Assembly (NCBI GenBank): GCA_902587165.1
Contig: CACIKF010000006.1
Coordinates: 31,888-95,887, forward strand
Source of the DNA: Puniceicoccaceae bacterium
Lineage (GTDB): Bacteria; Verrucomicrobiota; Verrucomicrobiia; Opitutales; Coraliomargaritaceae
Length of the DNA: 64,000 nucleotides
Direction: 5' to 3'
Part shown: positions 50,537 to 60,689 of the stretch, one piece after another
Numbering within the stretch: position 1 is the stretch's first letter
How the letters are laid out: every line of letters starts with the position of its first letter
Made by a program: the position numbers and the translations under genes
Notes under the pieces: generated by a model
Databases searched by the model: none
Told to the model about the DNA's origin: nothing
Seen by the model: only the letters and a program-made list of their open reading frames with translations

Positions 50537-51823
50537 GTGCACGACGTTAAAGAAAGGCCTACTGTAGTCGAGCGCGCCATGCTGATCGGCGTGACGCTCC
50601 CTGACGATACCGCAAGTAATACCCGCAGCTTACTGGATGAGCTTCGCGAGTTAGTCAACACTCTCGGCTTCGGTATCCAACACGAGCGCATGGTCTCCAT
50701 ACGCAAACCGCAATCCAAACTACTCGTGGGATCAGGCAAAGCCCAAGAGCTTGCCGATGAAGCGAAAGCGCACGGCTGTGACGTGATTATTTTCGATAAC
50801 CAGTTGACGCCCGCACAGCAGCGAAACTGGGAGGAACTCGCCGAGGAAAAAATTCTCGTGATCGATCGCCAAGAAGTGATACTTGATATTTTCGGCGACC
50901 GCGCTCAGACCAAGGAAGCCGTACTACAAGTTGAGTTGGCCCGCCTAGAACACAATTTACCGCGCCTTAAAAGTGCGTGGACACACCTCAGTCGCCAGCG
51001 AGGTGGCGGGTCCATGCAGCGTGATGCGGGTGAGACTCAACTTGAGCTCGATCAACGAATGGTGCGCACTCAAATCACACGTGTGAAACGTGAACTTGAA
51101 AGTGTTATTCAGCACCGGGAGACCCAGCGTAAAAAACGCATGACCGTGCCTGTGCCGACTTGCGCCATCGTTGGCTACACTAATGCAGGCAAATCCTCCC
51201 TTCTTAACAAACTGACTCATTCTAACATATTGGCTGAGGATAAACTTTTTGCTACGCTCGACCCGACTTCCCGTCGTTGTCCCCTGCCCTCTGGACAGCC
51301 ACTCGTCGTCACGGATACCGTCGGCTTTGTTCGTAATCTCCCTCATCGACTCGTCGATGCTTTCAAAGCTACATTGGAAGAGGCGATCGTTTCTAACTTT
51401 TTAATACATGTATTAGACATCAACAGTCCCGAGGTTGATTCCCATGCTGAGACAACACTGAGCGTGCTGACGGAACTCGGCGCGAAAGATAAAAAGATCA
51501 TTACTGTATTTAACAAGATCGACGCACTTTGGGACGAGGCTACGCGTCAGGACCTATCGATTCGCTATCCAGGGGCACTCTTCATAAGCGCACACACTGG
51601 TGAGGGACTCGACGCCCTGCAGGATAAGATGGAGGCCATCATCGAGGCCGACTTTACTCAAATGCGTTTACTGATTCCTCATGAGCGCTACGACTTAGTC
51701 GCGCGACTCCACCGCGAAGGTGGTGTCCGTAAAGAAGAAGCTCGTGATGAAGGCACCTACCTAGTTGGCTCGGTTCCCAAGCGTATGATGTCTGTTTTAC
51801 AGCCATTCATTTTGACTGCGTAA
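50537..51823 (+). CDS. hflX: Ribosome-associated GTPase HflX
   Basis: 428 residues. The N-terminal HflX domain has LLVGSGKAQEL and FDNQLTPAQQRNWEEL. A Gly/Arg-rich linker HLSRQRGGGSMQRDAGETQLE follows at about 155-175. The GTPase domain has G1 GYTNAGKSSLLNKL near 214, G3 DTVGFVRNLP and G4 NKID. It rescues and disassembles stalled ribosomes in other bacteria. The start is GTG at 50537. It is the first gene of normal composition after the AT-rich patch. Confidence 0.93.
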   Translation: MHDVKERPTVVERAMLIGVTLPDDTASNTRSLLDELRELVNTLGFGIQHERMVSIRKPQSKLLVGSGKAQELADEAKAHGCDVIIFDNQLTPAQQRNWEELAEEKILVIDRQEVILDIFGDRAQTKEAVLQVELARLEHNLPRLKSAWTHLSRQRGGGSMQRDAGETQLELDQRMVRTQITRVKRELESVIQHRETQRKKRMTVPVPTCAIVGYTNAGKSSLLNKLTHSNILAEDKLFATLDPTSRRCPLPSGQPLVVTDTVGFVRNLPHRLVDAFKATLEEAIVSNFLIHVLDINSPEVDSHAETTLSVLTELGAKDKKIITVFNKIDALWDEATRQDLSIRYPGALFISAHTGEGLDALQDKMEAIIEADFTQMRLLIPHERYDLVARLHREGGVRKEEARDEGTYLVGSVPKRMMSVLQPFILTA

Positions 51824-51908
51824 GTTGGGATGACTTTATTTGCAGGTCAATGTATTCGGGGCGGTGACCTACACCTAGCTCAGGTTAAAAATGTCGTGAC
51901 TAGGTTTG

Positions 51909-53156
51909 CTAGCTAACAAAGTTTATGTAGATATAAACAAGCGACATCACCGTAAAGAAAGCGATGCCTGCCCAGCTTAGCGGTTTAAGTATTATGCTAG
52001 GGCGAAACTCTTTGGGAACATTCTCGCCACTCATTACGCGGTAGTTAATATATGCGAGCACTGGTGAGGTGATGAACGAGACGATGGCCGCAAAGCTGAG
52101 CAGTTGGAGTAGGCTTTTGGTAAAGAGCAAAACGACTAAGCTGGCAAGAATAGTCGAGAGGATGATCCAGAAGTTTTGAATACGCTGAAATTTCTCTGGC
52201 GGCAGATCTTTGATTAGACTGCTGCAGGCTGCGAATGAGCGAGGGTATCCATCGAGGCAGGTCAATGAGGTGCTGAACATGGTAATGAATGCAGCCGAAA
52301 GTATAAGAAGGTGCGACCATTCACCAATGCTTGCAGTGTATAGACTGACTAGTTGCTTAGAGAAGCCAACTCCCCCCGCTGCAAAGCTTTCGCCGGAGCC
52401 ATACATAACGAGCGTGCCAAGCGCAACGAAGAGCGCTGCGAGGACAGTGGCGGCGAGGTAACCGATGTAAAAGTCGATAGTCGATTCCTTGACCGTGGCG
52501 ACATGCCCAGTCTGTTTTTCACGGCTAAACATCCAGAGCGACGACCAAGCCGAGAGGTCGATCGGTGCGGGCATCCAACCAAGTAAGCTAATGATGAAAG
52601 CAAAGGACGCCCATTGATACGGACTAGGCGCGACAAAGTCGGCGGCGATTTCGGGCTGATTAGGCAGTGCTAGGCCAACTGCAATTATAGTGCTAATACC
52701 CAGTGCCGTGATGATGAGCTTGGCTAAACCGTCGAGCAGTTTGTAATGCCCAACTAATAGGAGCGCTGCGCAAGTCATGAGCAGGCCCACAGTTAAATGA
52801 GGTATTGAGGTGGCAGTGATGCCATAGCCCGAGAGTAAGGCGCCGCTGAGCATACTAACGCCTGCGATGTTGATCGTGCCGGTCAAGATATTTATGGTAA
52901 GGAAGACCCAAACATAAGCGATGCCGAGACGCTTGTAACCTGCGAGCAGGCTCTCGCCTGTCGCGGCGGCATAGCGTTGACCAAAAAAGAAGAATGGAAA
53001 CTTAAGCAAGTTGGCCAGTAGGACGAGCCAGAGCAGTGACCAGCCAAACTCGGCACCCGCGCGGGTCGACCAGACTAGGTGCGAGCCACCAATCGCAGCG
53101 CAAGCGACTAGAATGCCGGGACCTAGTGCTTTCCATAGATTGCTACGACTAGCCAA
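51909..53156 (-). CDS. NRAMP-superfamily transporter without the canonical metal site
   Basis: 415 residues with about eleven hydrophobic segments. The opening LGPGILVACAAIGGSHLVWSTRAG aligns with the first helix of NRAMP proteins, but the DPGN metal site is replaced by GGSH (residues 23-26). The helix-6 MPH motif is also changed, to MPAPID near residue 197. The fold is thus NRAMP-like, but canonical manganese/iron transport is not supported. Related non-canonical members with other ion roles exist. The start is TTG at 53156, supported by a strong GGAGG six bases upstream. Confidence 0.78.
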   Translation of the reverse strand: MASRSNLWKALGPGILVACAAIGGSHLVWSTRAGAEFGWSLLWLVLLANLLKFPFFFFGQRYAAATGESLLAGYKRLGIAYVWVFLTINILTGTINIAGVSMLSGALLSGYGITATSIPHLTVGLLMTCAALLLVGHYKLLDGLAKLIITALGISTIIAVGLALPNQPEIAADFVAPSPYQWASFAFIISLLGWMPAPIDLSAWSSLWMFSREKQTGHVATVKESTIDFYIGYLAATVLAALFVALGTLVMYGSGESFAAGGVGFSKQLVSLYTASIGEWSHLLILSAAFITMFSTSLTCLDGYPRSFAACSSLIKDLPPEKFQRIQNFWIILSTILASLVVLLFTKSLLQLLSFAAIVSFITSPVLAYINYRVMSGENVPKEFRPSIILKPLSWAGIAFFTVMSLVYIYINFVS

Positions 53157-53162
53157 AAAAAA

Positions 53163-53167
53163 CCTCC
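53163..53167 (-). promoter_or_regulatory. Shine-Dalgarno fixing a TTG start
   Basis: GGAGG on the minus strand, six bases from the TTG at 53154-53156. It is one of the few good ribosome binding sites in the window and decides the start of the NRAMP-like gene. Confidence 0.7.
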
Positions 53168-53317
53168 CCCCATCTTTCGGCAGTTACCCAGTTTGTTTTG
53201 TGTGCCATATCACTCATGTTTTTGAATTGTGTGCCTTACCTACGCTTGCAAAGGTGGTAAACGAGCCATGCATAAGCTAAATTGTAGCGGTTCGCTATCT
53301 TTATAAAGTACATTTTT

Positions 53318-53974
53318 ATGCAATACATCCTATTTGATTTAGACGGTACGCTCATCGACCACTTCACTACGATTCATAAGAGTGTAGCATTCGCTCAACG
53401 CGAACTCAGTCTACCTCAGAGCGATTATGCTAAGGTGAGGGCGACTGTCGGCGGTTCGGTGCCAATTACTTTGAGCAAACTCTGCGGCGAAGATAAGGTC
53501 TCACTCGCAGAACCACTCTTTTGCAAACATTTTGAGGAAATCATTTTCGACGATGTTTTCACACTACCAGGTGCAGATTGGTTGCTGGAGAATTTGAAAA
53601 AACGCGGTGATAAACTCGGCGTGTTTACTAATAAATATGCAAGCCACACGCGATCCGTACTCGCACACCTCTCGCTTGATCAATGGTTCGACGTAATCAT
53701 CGGCACTGGCGATCCTAAATGTCCCTATCGAAAACCTGATCCGCTCTTTACCGCCCATGCGCTGGAGCAAATGGACTGCGCCTCGGAAGAAGCACTTATG
53801 ATCGGCGACTCGCCTTACGATCTCGCTGCAGCGGAAGCAGGTTGTATCGCTTGCCACCTCGTGGCGACGGGCAGTCACAGCGCTGAAGAATTGTCTGAAT
53901 ACATAGTGCCCAATTACATCTACAAAGACCTCCATGAACTTGGTGAAAAGCTCTTTGGACTGGCAGCGACCTAA
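53318..53974 (+). CDS. HAD-family phosphatase (phosphoglycolate phosphatase-like)
   Basis: 218 residues. Motif I is FDLDGTLIDH (nucleophile D8, acid D10), motif II FTNKYA near 109, Lys in CPYRKPDP, and motif IV MIGDSPYDL near 168. A helical cap (about 16-85) places it with Gph/PGP-type phosphatases. Substrate unknown. The stop TAA is followed directly by the ATG of a second, similar gene, so they form an operon and arose by duplication or fusion-splitting. Confidence 0.88.
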   Translation: MQYILFDLDGTLIDHFTTIHKSVAFAQRELSLPQSDYAKVRATVGGSVPITLSKLCGEDKVSLAEPLFCKHFEEIIFDDVFTLPGADWLLENLKKRGDKLGVFTNKYASHTRSVLAHLSLDQWFDVIIGTGDPKCPYRKPDPLFTAHALEQMDCASEEALMIGDSPYDLAAAEAGCIACHLVATGSHSAEELSEYIVPNYIYKDLHELGEKLFGLAAT

Positions 53975-54652
53975 ATGAGTTCTAAATCAACAATACAGCT
54001 TCCCCGCCCTACAGCGATCCTCTGGGATCTGGACGGCACATTGATCGACCAAACAGCTGCCATTATACGCTGCTACCGTGAGGTTATCCTAGATATGGGC
54101 TATGCTCAGCCAAATGATGATGTGATTCGGCGAAGTCTCGGCGGCGTTATGGCTGAGACAATGGGACTTTTTGTGGAGTCTGAGCATATGGATGTGTCCT
54201 GTAAGGCCTTTCGGAAGCGCTTTCCCGAAATCATGTTCGACGGTCTGATCCTTTTAGCAGGAGGTATAGAGCTAATTGAGCGAGTCTATAAAGCCCGTAT
54301 CCCGCAAGTGATCTTTACTAACAAACACGGCGACACCGCTCGTAAAGTCAGTCGCTATGCGGGTTTTGCGAAATATATTCCCATCTGCATTGGCAGTGCG
54401 GACACAGAATGGCGCAAGCCTCAACTAGCACTCACTCAGCATGTGCTCGACCAAATCGAAGTTTCCGCAGAGGGTTCAATTATCATCGGCGACTCACCGA
54501 CCGATATCGCTGTCGCGCAAAATGCTGGACTCACCTGCTACTGCGTAGCAACCGGCGCTCATAGCCTCGATGAGCTCATGGAAGCCGGTGCAGATGCAGC
54601 ATTTGAATCTTTGATCGAACTTGGACAAGCAATTAAATTATTAGAGTTGTAA
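53975..54652 (+). CDS. HAD-family phosphatase, paralogue of the preceding gene
   Basis: 225 residues. Motif I WDLDGTLIDQ (nucleophile in DLDGT), motif II FTNKHGDTAR, Lys in EWRKPQ, and motif IV IIGDSPTDIAV. The tails of both proteins share a CVATG(A/S)HS segment after motif IV, as expected for paralogues. The ATG follows the previous stop with no gap. The two may act together or on related phosphates; nothing fixes the substrate. Confidence 0.88.
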   Translation: MSSKSTIQLPRPTAILWDLDGTLIDQTAAIIRCYREVILDMGYAQPNDDVIRRSLGGVMAETMGLFVESEHMDVSCKAFRKRFPEIMFDGLILLAGGIELIERVYKARIPQVIFTNKHGDTARKVSRYAGFAKYIPICIGSADTEWRKPQLALTQHVLDQIEVSAEGSIIIGDSPTDIAVAQNAGLTCYCVATGAHSLDELMEAGADAAFESLIELGQAIKLLEL

Positions 54653-54718
54653 TCGCTTTTACATTTCTGATTGATTTTCAAAATCGCTCAAAATTTTATT
54701 TCCATAAACTAATTCATA

Positions 54719-55126
54719 GTGATTCATTGTATTTCAAAAATCCGCGTTCGTTACGCTGAAACTGACCGTATGGATGTGGTCTACCACAGTAACTATCTCG
54801 TATGGTTTGAGACGGCACGCATCCTGATGCTTGATCAGATTGGTATGCCTTACAGTGAGATCGAAGCGCGTGGCCTCTTCCTACCTGTCCTTACTGTCAG
54901 CGCTGAGTATAAAAGCCCTGCCCGCTTTGATGACCATATAGAGATTCATCTTTTTCTGAAAAATAAGCCCCGCGCACGTATGCACTTTGATTATGAGGTG
55001 CGTCGTGGCGACAAGTTACTAGCCATTGGCCATTCTAGTCATGGCTTCATGGACCGTAGCGGTAAAGGCCAACGCCCACCTGATGATTTAGTCAAACTGA
55101 TAGAAGCCGCATGGATTGAGGTGTAA
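54719..55126 (+). CDS. Acyl-CoA thioesterase, YbgC/4HBT type
   Basis: 135 residues, hot-dog fold. RVRYAETDRMDVVYHSNYLVWFETAR contains the catalytic Asp and the tight-turn His/Asn of the 4-hydroxybenzoyl-CoA thioesterase (YbgC) group. It hydrolyses acyl-CoA esters; the chain length cannot be told. The start is GTG at 54719. 66 bp behind the HAD pair on the same strand, and convergent with aroK. Confidence 0.88.
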   Translation: MIHCISKIRVRYAETDRMDVVYHSNYLVWFETARILMLDQIGMPYSEIEARGLFLPVLTVSAEYKSPARFDDHIEIHLFLKNKPRARMHFDYEVRRGDKLLAIGHSSHGFMDRSGKGQRPPDDLVKLIEAAWIEV

Positions 55127-55196
55127 TAGTTCGGAGCATTGGCTCCACATAGTTAACAAGTACGGCTATTATGGGTCAGTCTCCAAGCCATAAATA

Positions 55197-55742
55197 TTAT
55201 TTCCGGAAAGATCGCTCGCTGGCCTTGTACGAGCGGATTATATGACGAACGACTTCAGCAATCGTCCTGTCCTCGGTCATGATACACGCTCCTGATTCCA
55301 TGTAAATTGGTTCTCGCTCTTTGAGGAGTTCACGAACTTTAGCGGCAGGGTCGTCAACATTGAGAAGTGGGCGGCCCTTATTTCGACTAGTACGCTCGAT
55401 GATACTCTCTGCGGAGGCGAAAAGACAGATCACGATTCCCTTTTGCTTGAGTAATTCCTTCATTCCCGGTTCTACGACGAGTCCACCACCACAGGAAACG
55501 ACGCAGCCCGTTTCAGGGTGACCACTTTCAATAAATTGGCGTTCTAAAATTCGGAAATACGACTCCCCTTCGTTTGCGAAAATTTCAGGAATTTTTTTGC
55601 CCTGCTCCTTCTCGATCTGATGGTCAGAGTCAATAAAGCGTAAGCCTAATTCGCGTGCTGCCCTTCGACCAAAAGCCGACTTACCAACGCCCATGAATCC
55701 TACAAGGTAGAGGTTTGGTTTTAACTGTTCAGATGCACTCAT
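55197..55742 (-). CDS. aroK: Shikimate kinase
   Basis: 181 residues from the ATG at 55742 (a GTG at 55763 would add seven). Walker A GFMGVGKS at 15-22, shikimate-binding Asp in FIDSDHQIE, the Arg in YFRILE, GGG in VSCGGGLV, and the lid region TSRNKGRPLL. It phosphorylates shikimate at O3 in aromatic amino acid synthesis. It stands alone, not with aroB. Confidence 0.93.
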   Translation of the reverse strand: MSASEQLKPNLYLVGFMGVGKSAFGRRAARELGLRFIDSDHQIEKEQGKKIPEIFANEGESYFRILERQFIESGHPETGCVVSCGGGLVVEPGMKELLKQKGIVICLFASAESIIERTSRNKGRPLLNVDDPAAKVRELLKEREPIYMESGACIMTEDRTIAEVVRHIIRSYKASERSFRK

Positions 55743-55853
55743 GATTTTATTTTGCAGAAACACTTGAGTTAGGCGCGAACAAAAAATGCGTTAAACGTGT
55801 ATCAGCGCATCTAAGACAAACTAAATATGCTTGAACAGCTGTGTTAGTTTTAC

Positions 55854-55925
55854 AGGAGGGTCCGATAAATGAAAAGGCTTCTTAATAAAATCACAGCCCT
55901 TGCCACTGAGGCGACCAGCAGGTAG
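55854..55925 (+). other. AGGAGG followed by an 18-codon frame
   Basis: AGGAGG at 55854-55859 lies nine bases before an ATG (55869) that opens an 18-residue basic frame ending at 55925, overlapping the 3' end of the Fpg gene on the other strand. It is the strongest Shine-Dalgarno in the window, but the frame may be chance. Confidence 0.2.
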
Positions 55926-56691
55926 TGCGGCCTCCTATTTTTTCGCGTTTAAGTGGTGCTCCTGTTTGTGGACATGAGCCGCCATCCTTCCAGCGGTGGT
56001 TGAAGAGCCAGTTGTCTGGCGGGGTGCTCCAGTCAGATCCGATTACTTTAAGTGCATCACGGCTGACTTCTTGGATGCGCCGGTAGAGCTTTTTACGCTT
56101 ATACTTGCTCAAATTTCCAGCCATAATTTTTGGATGTATGCGACTACGCCAAAGGATTTCATCCGCCATCCAGTTACCTAGCCCAGGGAAAGTTTGCTGC
56201 ATGAGTAAAACGGCCTTGATTGGCGACCTACTTCTACGGTCTAAAAAACGGCTAAGGTATTCTAGAGTAAAATCAGTCGATAAGATTTCAGGCGGTAACA
56301 TTGCCCACCAAGAGGGTTTGCTATTAGTATAGGAATAGAGTATGCGCCCGAACATGCGCGGATCCCTGAATGCGAGCGAAACGCCACTGCTCATTTGAAG
56401 GACCAGATGGTCGTGTTTTTGTGGCCTTTCACTTAGCGCTAGAATGTGCGTCTTACCGGTCATTCCCAAATGGACGCCGAGCCAGTGTTTTGTGCCAAAA
56501 CGAAAGCACATCTGTTTACCGTGAGTCGCGGAAGCAGTAAATGTCTCGCCTAAGAGCCCACGCCGTAGTGCTTCCGGATCAAGGCCTCGGAATACTCGTT
56601 TTGAGGCGTTGAGGTAGATACCTGTAATACAATGTGAGATAGCTGGCTGCCATTGCTTACGATAATATTCGACTTCGGCGAGCTCAGGCAT
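55891..56691 (-). CDS. Fpg/Nei-family DNA glycosylase lacking zinc-finger cysteines
   Basis: 266 residues. The catalytic N-terminus MPELAEVE has P2 and E3, and K59 is in HGKQ. The helix-two-turn-helix with FPGLGNWMADEILW is intact. The C-terminal zinc finger is degenerate: where C-x2-C...C-x2-C is expected, only C240 remains, with T243, S260 and W263 at the others (one further Cys, C258, is shifted). Zincless fingers are known in NEIL1 and some plant or viral Fpg proteins and still bind DNA. It removes oxidised bases. The remaining fold elements are complete, so it is probably active rather than broken. Confidence 0.85.
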   Translation of the reverse strand: MPELAEVEYYRKQWQPAISHCITGIYLNASKRVFRGLDPEALRRGLLGETFTASATHGKQMCFRFGTKHWLGVHLGMTGKTHILALSERPQKHDHLVLQMSSGVSLAFRDPRMFGRILYSYTNSKPSWWAMLPPEILSTDFTLEYLSRFLDRRSRSPIKAVLLMQQTFPGLGNWMADEILWRSRIHPKIMAGNLSKYKRKKLYRRIQEVSRDALKVIGSDWSTPPDNWLFNHRWKDGGSCPQTGAPLKREKIGGRTTCWSPQWQGL

Positions 56692-56811
56692 CTTACCAGA
56701 AATTTAATTGGTTTTGCTTAGTTTGCAAATGTTGTTGTATTTGTTCTATCTTCTGGGCTTGCCTTGTCTAACAGGTCTTAATTTGGGTGAATTAAAACAA
56801 ACTCAGATGCT

Positions 56812-57693
56812 ATGATAATCGATTGCCATACGCATGCCTATCCCTCGGAGCTCGTGACCGACCCACGGGCTTGGGCACGGGTGCACGGAGAGTCTCACTG
56901 GTCGGAGCTCGTTTCGCCGCCCGATCGTCCTAGTATTCAAGGCTGGAGTGACCTGGACTCTATGCTCCTCTCTATGGATGCAGCCTGCGTCGATCAGGCG
57001 GTGCTCCTTGGATGGTATTGGGAGCATGAGTCAACATGCCGATGGCACAATGAAGCGATGGCTAAATGGATGCAGGCAGCGCCCAAGCGCTTGATTGGCT
57101 TTGCCGCGATTTATCCGAACGAGAATGTCATCGACCAACTCGAAGCCGCAAAGAGTATGGGATTTAGAGGTGTGGGAGAACTGCACATGGGTGTGCAAGA
57201 TTTTGATGGTGGAGGCCCTTATTGGCAAGCAATGGCAAGATGGTGCGTCGAGAATAACTGGCCGATTAATTGCCATGCGACTGAAGCTGCAGGGCACGAT
57301 CATCCTGGATCAATACCGACCCCTCTACAGAACTTTGTGCGTTTTGCTGGGACAGAGCCAGATTTGAAATTGATTCTTGCACACTGGGGTGGAGGGCTCG
57401 CCTTCTTTGAACAAAACCCAAATTTGCGTAAAACACTAAAAAATGTTTATTACGACTGTGCGGCAAGTCCCCTCCTCCACAATATGGGCATTTTTAAGCA
57501 AATGGTCGAACTCGTCGGGATCGATAAGTTACTTTTTGGCTCCGATTACCCCCTGCGTATCTTTCCTCGTCTCGAAAAGAGTCCAGAGATGATGAGATAT
57601 TTTCGAACGATTCGAGAGGAATCAGCTCTCAGCGAATCTGAATTATGCAATCTGTTTGGGGATAATTTTGCCCGTATGATGTCTCTTCATTAA
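56812..57693 (+). CDS. Amidohydrolase-family protein (PF04909 type)
   Basis: 293 residues, TIM-barrel. Metal and catalytic residues are H6/H8 in DCHTHAYP, His in INCHATE, His in ILAHWGGG, and the late Asp in FGSDYP. This is the amidohydrolase-2 group (decarboxylases and lactonases such as ACMSD and OMA enzymes). The specific substrate is unknown. Its ATG at 56812 has no ribosome binding site. It is divergent from the Fpg gene. Confidence 0.87.
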   Translation: MIIDCHTHAYPSELVTDPRAWARVHGESHWSELVSPPDRPSIQGWSDLDSMLLSMDAACVDQAVLLGWYWEHESTCRWHNEAMAKWMQAAPKRLIGFAAIYPNENVIDQLEAAKSMGFRGVGELHMGVQDFDGGGPYWQAMARWCVENNWPINCHATEAAGHDHPGSIPTPLQNFVRFAGTEPDLKLILAHWGGGLAFFEQNPNLRKTLKNVYYDCAASPLLHNMGIFKQMVELVGIDKLLFGSDYPLRIFPRLEKSPEMMRYFRTIREESALSESELCNLFGDNFARMMSLH

Positions 57694-57897
57694 AGATACT
57701 GGACTCCTATTTTTTTAATATTCAAATGAGTTGTCAGCTCAATAAATGCTCGATATCAAGATAAAGCCCATTCAAGAGGCATCGATTTTGTAATCCTAGT
57801 ATTAGCATGTTGAATAACGGTAAAATTTTGGTGTTATGATTTGCTTTGCTAATATGTGTATAGTAACGATCAGATAGTTTTTTACGCTCACACATCC

Positions 57898-60636
57898 ATG
57901 AACCACTCAACAATCGCAAATCGCTGGAACGCTGATTTGATTGACGAAAAATACGAGATCTGGCGCACTTGCCCCGAGAATCTTGACGAGGAATGGCGGG
58001 CATTCTTTATGGGCTTTGCGCTGGCTAGTGAGAGCCATTCTAGTCAGGCGGAAATTGGCAATGTGACGCCTACGCTTGCCGATAGTGATGCGACTCGACA
58101 AGCCCGTGCCATTGGTCTGATTTACGCTTATCGTTCTATTGGGCATACTATTGCGGCTTTTAACCCTTTAACCAAAGATGTCCCGACTAACCCGCGTCTA
58201 ACACTTGAGCGACTGGGTTTTGATGAGTCTGACCTCGACTCGGTTTTTCATACTGGCAACTACTTAGGCGGCACCGAGATGCCTCTTCGTGACTTAATCG
58301 AGCGACTCGAAAAGACTTACTGCCACACAATTGGCGTAGAGTATATTCACATCCAAGAGACACCCAAGCGCCGTTGGATTCAGGCACGGATCGAGCCCGA
58401 ATGTTTCATCCCTCGATTCACGAAGGAACAAAAGCACCGCATCCTCAGTACAATTATGCAGGCGGAGGATTTTGAAAACTTTCTCCAGACACGCTACGTT
58501 GGACAAAAGCGCTTTTCACTTGAGGGTGGCGAGACTCTAATAGCGTGCTTAGAAAGTATCTTGGAGCGTTGCAGTAAAAACGATGTTGACGAAATCGTCA
58601 TGGGGATGGCTCACCGTGGTCGTCTCAATGTATTAGCTAACTTTTTGGGTAAATCCTTAGAATACATTTTACGCGAGTTTTCCGAAAATTATGTTCCTGA
58701 CTCCATACATGGTGATGGCGATGTAAAATATCACTTGGGATTTGAGACTAAGCGCAAGACAACTGATGGACATGAAGTGGATATCCGTCTCGCCGCCAAT
58801 CCCAGTCACCTCGAAGCAGTCAACCCCGTCGTTGAGGGTAAAGCACGCGCCCGTCAACGTATCCGCAAAGACCTCGACCGAAAGCAAGTGCTGCCCGTCC
58901 TTATTCACGGAGATGCAGCCATCGCTGGCCAAGGCATCGTGGCCGAGGTATTCAACTTTTCTCAGCTCAAGGGCTACCGCACAGGGGGCACTATTCACTT
59001 AGTCATTAATAATCAGATCGGCTTTACTACCGATCCCTCTGACGCACGTTCGAGTCGCTATTGTACTGACGTAGCCAAGATTATTGAAGCGCCCATTTTT
59101 CACGTCAATGGTAATGATCCGCTTGCTGTGATCGCGGCGGTCGAGGCTGCCTTTGACTATCGCCAGACCTTCGGCTGCGACGTGGTGATCGACATGTATT
59201 GCTGGCGCAAGCACGGGCATAACGAATCCGACGAACCCGCCTTCACTCAGCCCTTACTCTATAAGACAATCTCTGATATGCCCCTCATTGGACGCGAATT
59301 TGGTCAACGCCTAGTCGCGAGCGGCGAGTTTACAGAAGCCGAGATCAAGGCTATCGAAACAAATTACCAAAAAAAGCTAGAAGTCGCATTTGATTTGGCC
59401 AAAGCGAGCGAAAATACCGCCTCCGATCCCTTCGCCGAATCAAACGCTAAGAAGCAACCGCCCTATAATTTCAAAAGCTTTAACACAAGTGTTCCTAGGG
59501 AGCGATTGAAAATGATCGCCGAGCAACTCGCACATGTGCCCGAAGACTTCCATGCAAACAAAAAGATTATACGCCAGCTCAACACCAAGTTAAAAGCGTT
59601 TGAGGACAACACTGGTATTGACTGGGGCATGGGCGAGGCACTCGCCTTCGGCAGTTTGCTACTAGACGGCACGCCAGTGCGCTTAAGCGGGCAGGACTGC
59701 GAGCGCGGTACTTTTAGTCATCGCCACTCCGTACTTTATGATAATCAAACACGTGAAAAATATGTTCCTCTTCTTGATTTAGAGGAAGGACAAGCTCAAT
59801 TCTGTGTTCATAATTCGCTCCTCTCTGAAGCTGCAGTGCTCGGTTTCGATTACGGTTATTCGCTCGATTACCCTCAAATGCTCTGCATGTGGGAAGCGCA
59901 GTTTGGAGACTTTGTAAATGGTGCACAGGTTATTATCGACCAATTTATTACCAGCAGTGAATCGAAGTGGGGTCGACTCAGTGGCCTTGTTATGTTACTG
60001 CCACACGGTTATGAAGGTCAGGGACCCGAACACTCCTCCGCTAGGCTAGAACGTTTCCTTCAAGCCTGCGCGGAAAACAATATTCAGGTCTGCAACGTGA
60101 CCACACCTGCGCAATATTTCCACTTGTTACGCCGTCAAATGAAGCGTGAATTTAAGAAACCGCTCATCATTATGTCACCCAAGAGTCTGCTGCGGCACCG
60201 CGAATGCGTTTCCAAGGTCGAGAGCTTCACCGACGACGAATTCTGGTCGATCCTCGACGATGAAATTGTCGATCGTAAGACAGCTAAGCGCATCATTTTC
60301 TGCTCGGGTAAACTCTATTACGATCTTACCGCGCACCGGGAAGAGTCGAAAGTCAAAGATACTTCAATCATTCGCATAGAACAGTTATACCCGCTCAATA
60401 CGGATCTTCTCGAACGTATCGCGGGTAACTACCCGAGGGCACAGAGCTTCGTATGGTGCCAAGAAGAGCCAAAGAACATGGGCAGTTGGAGCTTCATAGC
60501 TCCACGATTAATGGAGACGCTTGGCAAGTTACCGGCTTATGCAGGTCGCAAAGAATCTGCTAGCCCTGCAGTTGGCTCACTTGCTCGCCACCGTTACGAG
60601 CAGAAGAAACTCATTGAACACGCATTCTCGCTTTGA
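57898..60636 (+). CDS. sucA: 2-oxoglutarate dehydrogenase E1 component
   Basis: 912 residues from the ATG at 57898; a GTG at 57856 would add 14 non-family residues. The thiamine-diphosphate domain has [32 protein letters not shown] and the cofactor motif in [26 protein letters not shown]. The transketolase-like second half contains [22 protein letters not shown] and SPKSLLRHR. It decarboxylates 2-oxoglutarate and passes the succinyl group to the lipoyl arm of SucB. sucB follows by 53 bp and lpd by a further 40 bp, so the complex is encoded as one unit. Confidence 0.95.
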   Translation: MNHSTIANRWNADLIDEKYEIWRTCPENLDEEWRAFFMGFALASESHSSQAEIGNVTPTLADSDATRQARAIGLIYAYRSIGHTIAAFNPLTKDVPTNPRLTLERLGFDESDLDSVFHTGNYLGGTEMPLRDLIERLEKTYCHTIGVEYIHIQETPKRRWIQARIEPECFIPRFTKEQKHRILSTIMQAEDFENFLQTRYVGQKRFSLEGGETLIACLESILERCSKNDVDEIVMGMAHRGRLNVLANFLGKSLEYILREFSENYVPDSIHGDGDVKYHLGFETKRKTTDGHEVDIRLAANPSHLEAVNPVVEGKARARQRIRKDLDRKQVLPVLIHGDAAIAGQGIVAEVFNFSQLKGYRTGGTIHLVINNQIGFTTDPSDARSSRYCTDVAKIIEAPIFHVNGNDPLAVIAAVEAAFDYRQTFGCDVVIDMYCWRKHGHNESDEPAFTQPLLYKTISDMPLIGREFGQRLVASGEFTEAEIKAIETNYQKKLEVAFDLAKASENTASDPFAESNAKKQPPYNFKSFNTSVPRERLKMIAEQLAHVPEDFHANKKIIRQLNTKLKAFEDNTGIDWGMGEALAFGSLLLDGTPVRLSGQDCERGTFSHRHSVLYDNQTREKYVPLLDLEEGQAQFCVHNSLLSEAAVLGFDYGYSLDYPQMLCMWEAQFGDFVNGAQVIIDQFITSSESKWGRLSGLVMLLPHGYEGQGPEHSSARLERFLQACAENNIQVCNVTTPAQYFHLLRRQMKREFKKPLIIMSPKSLLRHRECVSKVESFTDDEFWSILDDEIVDRKTAKRIIFCSGKLYYDLTAHREESKVKDTSIIRIEQLYPLNTDLLERIAGNYPRAQSFVWCQEEPKNMGSWSFIAPRLMETLGKLPAYAGRKESASPAVGSLARHRYEQKKLIEHAFSL

Positions 60637-60689
60637 CGTCTGTCGCTTGATGGTCGCTGGCTAAAATTCTCAATTCTAAAATTCCCACT

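Noticed and set aside
55133..55146. GGAGC/GCTCC hairpin between the thioesterase gene and aroK
   Set aside because: Only five pairs and no T-run on either strand.
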